From contig QPMI01000015.1 of NCBI GenBank assembly GCA_004431415.1, positions 372,001 to 436,000 of the forward strand: a stretch of 64,000 nucleotides of DNA, written 5' to 3'. Position 1 is the first letter of the stretch, and each line of letters opens with the position of its first letter. Of this stretch, positions 34,881-44,320 are shown piece after piece. The position numbers and the translations under genes are program-made. Under the pieces are notes generated by a model. That model was not told where the DNA came from, ran no database searches, and saw only the letters and a program-made list of their open reading frames with translations. The stretch is from Cyanophora paradoxa (lineage: Eukaryota; Glaucocystophyceae; Cyanophorales; Cyanophoraceae).

Positions 34881-34965
34881 TTTTTTGTCTTTATGCCCCC
34901 TGGGCAGCCCCCGCAGTGCTGGTGTCTAGAGACTGCGGCCGGTAATTCACCAAAAAAAAAATACT
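34880..34965. repeat. Second copy of the dispersed repeat
   Basis: TTTTTTGTCTTTATGCCCCC, then TGGGCAGCCC, CCGCAGTGCTGG, TGTCTAGAGACT and GGTAATTCACCAAAAAAA, matches 33494-33560 and 33655-33735. About 35.0-35.4 kb beyond it shows no gene. Confidence 0.75.
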
Positions 34966-35429
34966 AAAGTTTTATCGTATACTAAACCTGAGGTGCTGGC
35001 CATGGGGGGGTATACGTACGCAGCGCAGCTGTAGTTGCAGCGCGGGAGAAGCTAGCTATAGTGCGAGGGGGCCGCCGGGCTCCCAGACGCTCCAACAGAT
35101 CTAAACCCCCTAGCGCGCTACTAGGCCGCCCCCTTCTAAAGGCCGCTCATGATCAGCTTCTAAAGCGCTCCGCGCGGCCAACTCTTAATTATTTTCAGCC
35201 TACTAAACCGACCAAACCTGGGGATTACTAATTATTTTGGGGACTTGAATATTACCCGAATTACAGTATGGCATAATGCCCAATTTTGACTGACCGGCCG
35301 GACGGCCCGGACGGTGGCCCGTCGGTGGGCCGGACTCCGGGAGCCGCCGGACCCCTAGTGGTCCCCTACCGGTAGTAGGTCCGGTACCGTACGCGTGGCC
35401 GGCAGTGATGGCATTCTTTCTAGAAACAT

Positions 35430-35520
35430 TTTTTAATTCTATTCCAGGAATAATTCCTAGAATGATTCCTGGAATGGTGCTTGGAACGCCGGCGCCGTTC
35501 TTTCAGGAATTGTTCCGAAT
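35430..35520. other. Cluster of GGAAT/ATTCC palindromes
   Basis: TTCCAGGAATAATTCCTAG is followed by AATGATTCCTGGAATGG, CTTGGAACGC and TTCAGGAATTGTTCC, a run of inverted pentamers that can form nested hairpins. From 35.5 to 36.1 kb no coding signal is seen, apart from a poly-C run at about 35930. Confidence 0.5.
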
Positions 35521-36109
35521 AAGGGGGGGTACTTGTTCGTGCGCGGGATTTTTCGCCAGAACGCAGCACACATGTACAGCGTCCAGCAGAGCGCGCCCGC
35601 ATCGCAAATCGATGTCTGGTGAGAACGAGGGCTCATGATCAGCTGGCCTGCCCGCAAGCTTTTAAGCGGCCTGCCCGACGACGTCGACGACGACGTCGCC
35701 GAGTCGACATGTCCGGATCCACGTACAGCTGCAGCTCGAGCTCTCTGCTGCACCTTACAATTAAGCTTCGAACGCATGAAAGTTCGGAACTTTGAAAAAA
35801 GGAAGTTTGGACTACCCGAGGAAAGATATACTACCCGAGTTTGGAGATCTAACGGGTACATATTACAAAATACGTATACGTACCGGTACCGGTACTGGTC
35901 GGTCCGATAGAGATCTAGACTTACCGACCCCCCCCCCCCCAGGCCCCCACCCCTTGCTAGCTGGGTATAGGTTTACTAGGTCTTCGACTCGCCCCCTCCC
36001 CCTGCTCGTCTCAGGATGTGCAAGGTGGGGTCTAATTATAAACTACAGACTCTGAAAGACAGCATCTGAAGGTAGCAGCTGAACGTTCGCTAGGCGTAGG
36101 GCTGGGCCG

Positions 36110-36580
36110 CCCGGCGGCAAGCCGCGCCGCCGCCCGCCGCGCCGCCGCCCCGTCCGGCGAGCCGCTCCGCCGCCCGCCGCATCCCTGCCCCGGCTGCGAG
36201 CCTCGGAGCCGCGCCGCCGCCCGCCGCACCTCCGCCCCGTCCCGTGAGCCGCGCCGCCGGCGCCGCCCGCCGCCTCTCCGCGCCGTCCCGCGAGCCGCGC
36301 CGCCGCCCGCCGCCTCTCCGCGCCGTCCCGCGAGCCGCGCCGCCGGCGCCGCCCGCCGCGCCTCGTCCCCTGTCGGCGAACCGCGCCGCCGCCCGCCGCG
36401 CCTCCGCCCCCGCCGGCGATCGCGAGCCCGCGGCCGCGCCGCCGCTCGCCGCATTTCCGCGCCGTCCCGCGAGCCGCGCCACCGCCCGCCGCGCCTCCGG
36501 TTCCGCCGGCGAGCCGCGAAGCCGCCCGCCGCGCCTCCGCCTGTTGCCCGCGGCCGCGCCCCGCCCTGGCGAGCCGCCCA
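36110..36580. repeat. GC-rich minisatellite
   Basis: Variant units of about 36-48 bp built on GAGCCGCGCCGCC, then GCCCGCCGC, CTCCGCGCCGTCCCGC, repeat roughly ten times. The frames it leaves open on the minus strand (Ala/Arg/Gly-rich) are a by-product of the repeat rather than a supported protein. Adjoining sequence to 37.1 kb is GC-rich with no recognised gene. Confidence 0.8.
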
Positions 36581-37102
36581 CAGCAAATGCCTGCTGAGAC
36601 TCATCGATATCTACGACTGTACCAGCTGCAGCAGCTGCCCGCTGCGCGCCTCCGCCCCATCCGATGATCAAGCGAGCCGCGCAGCCGCCCCGCGCTGTCC
36701 TGCGTCCGGCGAGCTGCCAGCGGGCCGCCTCGCAGCACCTCCTGGCCATATGCACGCGCACCGACTGCAAGGCATCCGTCATGACCGCCCATCGCCCGGC
36801 GCTGCGGCCGCGGCATCGATTGCGCGGCGCGCGGCGCGGCCATGTCATGCATGTGCGCGGCGGCCATGTCACGCACGAGCTGCGCTGCGACGGTCGCGGC
36901 CGGTTCGGGCAGTACTAGTTGCGGCGGGTTCGACGGGCCGTTGCGGCGGCCGCGGCGCGGGTTCGACGGCTATCTAGCTAGGAGCTAGCTGCGCGGCGAC
37001 AGTGAGCCGACCTATCTAGCTATAGCTAGGAGCTAGCGGCGCTGGCGGGCTGGGGTACTTCAAAAACATTTCGACGACGAGAAAAAGACCGACTTGCAAA
37101 CT

Positions 37103-37180
37103 GGCCGGCTTGGACAAAAGGACAGACAATCCGACGGGTAGCAAGGGGGGTTTGAGCAGCTGACCCCCCCTTGCAATTAC
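37103..37180. repeat. Dispersed repeat, copy 1 (other copy at 44027-44130)
   Basis: GGCCGGCTTGGACA, then GACAGACAATCCGACGGGTA followed by GCAA, then GCAGCTGACCCCCCCTTGCA, ending ATT. The same ordered blocks recur 7 kb away with a different spacer. Confidence 0.8.
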
Positions 37181-37259
37181 TGCATGCAGGGCATAAGCTG
37201 GGTAATTCAATGATTTAAAATCGATCGGGCAGCTGCGGGCGAGCGCAGCGCCGGCTCTA

Positions 37260-38060
37260 GATCTCGCGGCGGCATGCGCAGCGCTAGCTGCGAGGGCGGC
37301 AGGGGCCCCTCGCCCTCGAGCTCCGGATCCCCGACGATTCCCCGTGCACCTCGCCTCCAGCCCCACCCCCTCCGCCCCCTCCTCCGGTGCCGCCAGCCCC
37401 GCCCCGCCCCGCACCCCCCAGCCGCCCTCCCGCTCCGGCGCCGAGACCCCCGCCCCCACCCCCGTCGAGAAAGCGAGACCCCGGCCCCTCTACCCCTCCC
37501 TCTTCCCCCCCCTGACACGCCCCCGGGGGGTACAGGTGGTGGCGGACGTGCTGGAGTCGCTTCTGGTGGCCCTCGAGCTCGCGGGGGTGGCGGGCCCCGC
37601 CGCCCCCGCCGCCCCCGCCGCCCCGCCGGCACTCCGAGGCTCGCCCGGGCCCGCCGCCTGGCGGACGAGGCGCGGGAGAGGGTGCAGGGCCGGGGGCCCT
37701 GCGGCCCGCCCTACCCGCCCCCGGCGACGTCGACCCCGCCACAGACGCCGTCCTCGCCTACGGCCCCTCCGTCCACCCCTTTAATTTTCATCTAGATTTC
37801 TTGCCTCATCCATCCTCCTTTGTTCTGACGCCGGCTCGCTCGAGCGCAGGTCGCCGGTGTGAGCGTGGCGGGCCTGCTGGCGGCGGTGGAGCCGGCCTGC
37901 GGGGACCCCGCGGCGCCCCTCTTCCGCGCCCCGCCGTCCTTCCCCCGCAGGGAGGACGGGGCCCCAGCGGCCGGCGCGCCCCTCGTCCCCGCCCCGCCCC
38001 GGCCCGGCCCCGGGCGCCCCCGCCGCCTCCGCCTTCCGGCCTTTGAGGCCCACCCTCCCC
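37260..38060 (+). pseudogene. Copy 2 of the duplicated GC-rich gene segment
   Basis: It parallels 27640-28110, with small insertions containing GAGCTC (near 37316 and 37575). An exon-like VVADVLESLLVALELAGVAG lies after the acceptor near 37534, and a further exon-like VAGVSVAGLLAAVEPACGDP follows an acceptor at about 37849 that copy 1 lacks. The right ends of the copies match again (CCAGCAAGCG). The parent gene is not recognised. Whether this copy is expressed cannot be told. Confidence 0.42.
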
Positions 38061-38245
38061 AGCAAGCGCGGGAAGCAATACTAATATACAAACTCGCGAT
38101 CGCAAATGCCTATATATGTTACCAATTGCGAGTGCACAATTGCAAGTGCTAGCTCGAAACAGCTTAATTATAAATATTAATCGGAATCGTATCCGTCGTC
38201 GTAGCCGTATAAATCGGAATCGTAGTCGTCCTCGTAGTCTTAGTC

Positions 38246-39077
38246 TTAGTCGTCCTCGTCCTCGTCCTCGGAATCGTACTCGGAATCGTACTCGTCCTCT
38301 GAATCGTAGTCGTAGCTATAGTCGTCCTCGTAGTCGTCGTATCCGTATCCGTAGTCGTACCGACCCTGCCTCCGCCGGCCCCCGTACGGCTGATAGTCCG
38401 TCGTCACCCGGTTCTGAAGGACGCCGTGCAGCAGCGCCCCGATTCTCTCCTGTCCCGCTGTAGCCTTGTCCACGTCTGGGAAGCTTGCCCGCCCGCGCAT
38501 CTGGTGCCTGCGCATGCCGCCCACGCACTTCAATCTTGATCTAGATCTGAAATTTCTATTTAAATGAAAGAGGACTCGGGAGAGATAACAAGCTTTTAAG
38601 GCGCCAGTGTGCATGCGTGCGTACGCAAGCCAGAGGTACAGTTGGATGGCCGATATTTTCTCTGCAAGCGGCTCGCAAAATTTAAAAAAAGTAGTTTAAC
38701 ACGTGCGCGTGGTAAATTAAAAAACGGCAGAACGCACCCTCTACGGTCTCGATGTCCTCTTGGCTGTGGGACCCGCCGGCGTTCTGCGCCAGATAAATAC
38801 TCTCCATGTGGAGCTCGGATGGAAGGCGAATGTGTTGAATTCCACTCCCCAGATCCAACGCCACTCGCTCCTGCATACACATTACATTTAATTTCGTTTT
38901 CACAATTGCAGTTTGATCGATCAGAATTCGAATTTGGCTTGCGCTTCGCGCACGAGTAAGCGCTGACTTGCTGTCACTTTGCGGTCGTGGAGCCGCGCCG
39001 GCGACGTGCAGAGCGTGTAGCGGTCGCGCAGGCTCAGCTGGGGTCCCGCCCGTTTGGAGTCGCGATCCACGATCCAT
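38246..39077 (-). CDS. Hypothetical protein with an acidic Asp/Tyr/Glu C-terminal tail
   Basis: Three exon-like segments are visible. The first may start at 39077 (MDRGSRLQTGGTP). The second, after an acceptor near 38877, reads ERVALDLGSGIQHIRLPSEL, then HMESIYLAQNAGGSHSQED and IETVE. The last reads FPDVDKATAGQERIGALLHG, VLQNRVTTDYQPYGGRRRQG, then a tail of alternating Tyr, Asp, Glu and Ser ending DEDEDD. The tail is encoded by degenerate GA(C/T) and GAG triplets that look like an expanded repeat. No domain is recognised. The join between the first two exons is not resolved. Confidence 0.42.
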
Positions 39078-39227
39078 GCGACTCGCTGCGATCTTGAATT
39101 ATTTATGGCGCCGGCATGCGCAGGGACATTGTTGCGCAGGCATATATATACGTTGCAATACGTTGCAATACGAAGCCGGGGTCGAGTACGAGCGAGCTAG
39201 ATAGCTTTATTTCCGGGACAGCTTTTA

Positions 39228-42200
39228 TTATAACGCGCGCACGAGCATGTCCTTAATGTCCCGAAGAAAGTAGAGGTTTTCCATGCAATCAGTGTCGCCG
39301 TCGTCGACGACGTCCGCAAACGCCTTCTGCGAAGCCACGAGATTGCATAGTCATATTAGGAATGGGCCACGAGATTGCATATGCATATTATATTATCGGC
39401 GTTCGAATTCCGAAGTTCCATGGCCATTAATATTTGCCGAGAATCAAACTTGAAAGATGCGCTCGAACCAAAATGGAATACAGAGAGGTGCCGGGTTCCA
39501 TCGCGTCCGCAAACATTTGCACGCGGTCGAAGGAGGGGAAGAGACCCGCCGCCTGTCATGCGCGTGATCGTTAATCCCAATATTAATCACAAAAAGCGAT
39601 TCGCATGGTGCATAACAACTTGGAGTGAATCTTAGTCTGAATTTCGGCACCTTCACGTTCGGAGTGGGCGCCTGGAGCTTGTCTCGCACGCTGTCGAGAT
39701 CGTACGGGTCCAGCGCCGACACGAACCCCGCGCTGAAGCGGCCGCCAAAGCGGCCCGCGCGCCCCGCGATCTGCTTCACCTCCAGCGCCGTGAGGGGGCG
39801 CGTCTCTTTGCCGTCGAACTTCTCCACCTCCGAGAACACGACGCGCCCAATTTTCCTGCATGTGCGTGAGATAAGAATAAGTAAATTTATAGAAGGTGGA
39901 GAAGCGGACAGATTGAGGCCCATGCCGATCGCGTCGGTGGCGACGAGAATGGCGCGGATCCCGCAGCCGGAATCTGAGTGCCGGTTGAACAGCTTCGCCT
40001 GCTCCACGCGCTGCGAATTCGAGTTGACGTTGGAAATGTTTCAGATAGTCGATGTTCTTGCAATTGATCGACATATATATGCATCAATGTCAATTTTCCG
40101 CGCACCGTTTCGGGTGGTAGACCTCCGTAGACAACGCAGCACTTGAAGCGGGTCGAAGACTCGATCTGCCGCTTGACGTTGTACACCTCCTTCCGCGAAA
40201 ACGCTGCCCCGCATCAAATCGTAATTTATAAGAAATTAAAAGCAGGGCAGAGAAGACAAGAAGTGCGCTCGGACCGACAACGCAGTCGCCAGGCCTGACG
40301 GAGCTCCAAGAAGAGACGGGCGTCGACTCGCAGCGAAGCTCGAGGTGTCGGCTGTAGTGGAGCACTTTAATCTTGTCGCCCTGCAGCGCGCACAGCCGAT
40401 GGATCAGATCCTCTGCGCAGGGGCTCCCGCAGACGTGCACGGCGGGGGCCAGAAGCCCCTGCAGGGCTCGCGTCCACGCGTCGCCGCGGGACGGGTCGCC
40501 GATCATCTGGATCTGGCAAACGAGAGTTCAGAACTTCAGCATCATAAATGCAGCAAATATGAATATTATTAATTCATTCAGCATACGCTAGGGCATGCGC
40601 ATGCGTACCTCATCGATGACGGCCAAATCGTACAGATTCTCCGTGCTCGCCATCTCGATGGTGCACGACACCTGCGCGTGCGCGCGTGAATGAAGATTCG
40701 CGCTTTATTATATAAGAATAATTAACCAGTCCCGCTATGTGGTTAATGTTACAGATGCAGAGATGCACTCACGTGGGAGCCGAGCTCGCTTTCGCCATCA
40801 AGGTCGCCGTTCTTTCGAGCCTCGGCGCGCGACGGCGCCATCTTCCAGCCCAAGCTCTCTTGGCCCCTGCGAGCGGAAAAGAATGCTCGAATCGATATTG
40901 AGTGAAGGATCACGCAAGCATCGAATTCATGATCATGCACGTGAGGAGGTCGCATTTGACACCGCGTTCATTGAGCGTCTCGTATATCTGCAAGCACGAT
41001 AAAATATTTTTACAAAGAGTTGCAATTGAGCGCGAGGATGCTGCAATTCGCGAGGGCTGGGAATACCTCGCGGGCGAGTAGGCGCAGCGGGGCGCAGTAG
41101 ATGCCGGTCGGGGCGGCGGCGAGGGCCTGCAGTGCCGCGTGCGTCTTCCCACTGTTCGTCTCCCTGTGGCAAAGCAAAGCGAAATCCGAAACTGGTCATT
41201 CATAATAAGCTCCACAAAGAATGAATCCAGAAAGCACCCTGAGTGAAAGGTGACGGTCCGTTTCATTGCGCGCGCTGCAGGATACCAAGTGTGTGGCTGT
41301 TCATACGCATAATATTAATATGAGAATTCAGTAGAAATTCAATAGAATTCAGCCCCCACCAGCACATGCGCACCTTGCGCAGGTCGGTCGCGTCCTCCTC
41401 CAGCATCCTCCGCCGGACCTCCTCCGCCCCCGCGGCCGCCCGCGCGGACTCTTCCTCGGCGACGAGGCGCGCGAACTCGGCGAAGACGGGGAGCAGCAGG
41501 CGGCAGGCCTCGCGGCGGCCCTTCGGGTTCACCGGGAGCTCCTTCAGGGCCCCCGCCAGCAGGCGCGGCGTCCCCTCAATCCGCTCGCTGTGTCCGGTTC
41601 AGAGCAATGAAAAACAGTTATCCGATCCATTGCAGTTATCCGAAAACAACGAACTTGGGAATATAGTGGCGCGCAAATTTGAGTTTGTTCTGAAAAAATA
41701 TGATGTCATCAGAATTCTTCGACTTTATCCACTGTCGCACAGCGATCAAGCAAGTACGCATACCTTGGCATATTCTGTGAAGTGTTCATGGAAAGATGTC
41801 GATGAGGCCTGCTCTACATCAATGCACTGTTTGAAGAAGCTGTAAAATCCCTCAGATGCCTGCGGATTCTCTCAAGTCAATCGGCAATCGATTGCTATTT
41901 CAGCCCGGCAATTTGATAATTCGAACCTCGGCAAATTGCATCTCGCCGATCCGCTTTTCCTCGAAGGCGAGCCTTTTTGCGGTGACTCCCCCGCGGCAGA
42001 GGAAGGCCGCCCAGTCCAGAGCGCCGTATACGTACGTCGGGCTTTCGCGCCGCCGCTTTGAATTCGAGTTTAAATTTCCAGCGTGCTCTCTGCAAATTTG
42101 CGATCAAGAATGACGTAATCAACAGAGCAAGACATTCATTTGCGCTGAGAGTTTCTTAAACTTAGATGAATGAAATCTGGACGGACGGATCCGGATCCGG

Positions 42201-43222
42201 AGGTACGCTTTCTGAAGCCGAAGGCGCCGGCGGGGTAGCGGGGGCTTGCGCTTGGAGTTTCCGAGTGCTTCCGCTGCGAGAAGTATAAATTACGATATTT
42301 ATAATCACCAGGATTCTGATGATCGTCTTTTATTCAATTAAATTAAATGAATCATGATCGGTTTGAGTTCCATCGTTCCGTTCGTTCGATTATAATTATA
42401 GATAATTATATTGCACCTCTTCTTGCGATCGGCGTTGATCTCCTCGCGAATCGTCTTCATGAGGTTGGGGTCGGGCTTGATGCGCTGCCTGACGGCGTTC
42501 TTGAACGCTTCCGTCTCGCTCGCTTTTCCGATGGGGAGCCCCGCCGCCTTGACAGCGATGCCGAGAAGCTTCCGCTTGTCGCGCGGCCAGACGTCGTTTA
42601 CTATCTCCAGATAGGCTTGGTCGTCGCTGGAGCTCTTCGCGATCGAGCGCAGTGCGGCGGCAACGCTGGACCGCAGGAGCAGGCTGTAGTCACCCTTGTC
42701 GCCGCCGTCGACGTGCGCCCGCCGGAGCGACTCGAACTGGCTGAGCTCGAGGTCGAGGCCGAGTTTGCGAAGCTCGACGTCTGCGACGGTGTTGTAGCGG
42801 AAGCAGAAGCTGCAGGCCCGGACGAGGAGGCCCCAGCGGGTGCGCAGCTCCCTCGCCCGCATCGCCCCGCAGCCGCCGCAGGGCCCTGGGAACGCCAGCT
42901 CCACCAGACGGCGTGGATTGTCGCGGCTGTTCACGCCCGCCTCCTCCGCCTCGTCCAGGACGGCATCTGGCAGCGCCAAGAACGCGCGCCGCCACAGCTC
43001 GTCGGTGGCCGCGAACTCCGTCGTCAGCATGAGGCGGAACCAGCTGTCGACGCGGGACAGGGAGACCAGAGACTGCGGGTCCTCCGCCACGCGGCTGAGG
43101 ATGTTCATGAGGGCCCGCGAAAACGAAGGCCAGGGGCCAGCATCGCAAGCACGCTGCAGCTGGCAGAAGGGGTTGGTCTTAGGCTGCCGAGAACTTGAGC
43201 CCGGGCCTGCCAGCGATGCCAT
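39228..43222 (-). CDS. SUV3: SUV3-type RNA helicase with an N-terminal F-box-like module
   Basis: SUV3 is the mitochondrial degradosome DExH/D helicase. Exons read [30 protein letters not shown] (Walker A), [42 protein letters not shown] (motif II), [49 protein letters not shown] and [11 protein letters not shown] (motif VI). The frame stays open upstream through [39 protein letters not shown] and [16 protein letters not shown]. It then reaches a 5' exon with an F-box-like helix set ([30 protein letters not shown]) and a CGGCGAM...CSFC knuckle. Introns join in phase, which supports fusion. The C-terminus stops soon after [17 protein letters not shown], so the usual SUV3 C-terminal helical region is missing. 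The start could be 43462 instead. Confidence 0.75.
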
Positions 43223-44320
43223 AATCATGAGAACTATTCTCATAATAATCTGAGGGCTTTGATGAATTTCGAGCGCACCCCTTTTGGTCTGCTCTCGACC
43301 GGCGCACGGCTGGGCAGCAGCCTCGGATTTGTGCGTCGATCGCGAAGATCTAGAGCGCTCGCCCTCCGAATCCGAACATTCATTTCTCGAATTCGCTGAA
43401 GTCGCTCGCGATGCCTTCCGCTTCGAAGCGTGTGGGCCTGCAGCTGCGCGAAATCCAAGCACACTGTGACAAGGAGCTCTCGACGTCAGAGCCTGATCAT
43501 GATCATGATCATGAGAGCGCGCTGCGGGCGGAGGTCGATATCGATCAAGGAGCTATTGCAAGTCATGATCAGCAGGCATTAACTATTTATATACCGGCAT
43601 TGTCTCGGAGCTCGGCGCTCGGCGCTCGGCTCCGTTTCGACCCCGCTGTCAAATTCTGGGCGGTTTCGAATTCGTGCACGTGCGCCGGCGCCGCGACCTC
43701 GTGCCGCCCACTCTCGTGCCGCGGCCGTACGCGTGCTTGCGGCGGGAAACTCGAGCTCGAAGCCGGATGCGCATCTGCGCGCGACCTCGCGGTAAATTCG
43801 AATGACCGGTCACATTCGAATTCTCCCACGCCGCGCCTCCGCCGCGCGCGCACGCACCGGACTCGAGCTCGCTGTCGTCATTCTCGACCTCGGCGACACG
43901 CCGGGCGTGCGAACGCGTCTGCATCTCGCCCTCCGCACTGCAGCGCCGCTTCGCTCGCGGGGCGGCTGTACCGGTACCCCTCTTCGGTTCTAATTATTTT
44001 CCCCCTCGATTCCCCGCCAAGTTCCCGGCCGGCTTGGACAGCGTGAACGTACATGAGTCTGCGTGACAGACAATCCGACGGGTAGCAATTAGGGGGGAAA
44101 AGAAGCTGACCCCCCCTTGCAATTTTTTGGTGTTACCGGCCACAGTCTCGAGACGGGGGCATATTTCATAGTATAGCGAACTCGGAAAGGTACTACGGTA
44201 CAGCAGAAGCAATAAACTAAGACAAGAGCGGCGAACTAGATCAAGCGATACTGTGATACGTGTCATTTTTCATCCGATGCTGAACTGGCGGCCGGGCCGG
44301 GCCCGGCCCTCATATGCATG
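43223..44320. other. Spacer with repeats, no supported gene
   Basis: An upstream extension of the helicase frame (to 43462) and an overlapping plus-strand frame from 43411 are open but show no recognised domain. TGATCATGATCATGATCATG at about 43495 is a palindromic run. A copy of the 37.1-kb dispersed repeat lies at 44027-44130. Confidence 0.4.
44027..44130. repeat. Dispersed repeat, copy 2
   Basis: It carries the same blocks as 37103-37180: GGCCGGCTTGGACA, GACAGACAATCCGACGGGTA followed by GCAA, and AGCTGACCCCCCCTTGCAAT. Extra sequence separates the first two blocks. Confidence 0.8.

Noticed and set aside
35927-35942. Poly-C run as a possible sequence end or contig join
   Set aside because: Sequence continues without compositional break and similar C-runs occur in introns throughout. 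There is no evidence of a join.
43490-43515. TGATCATGATCATG array as an operator or CRISPR-like repeat
   Set aside because: It is a single short palindromic run without spacers. This is a eukaryotic nuclear region.
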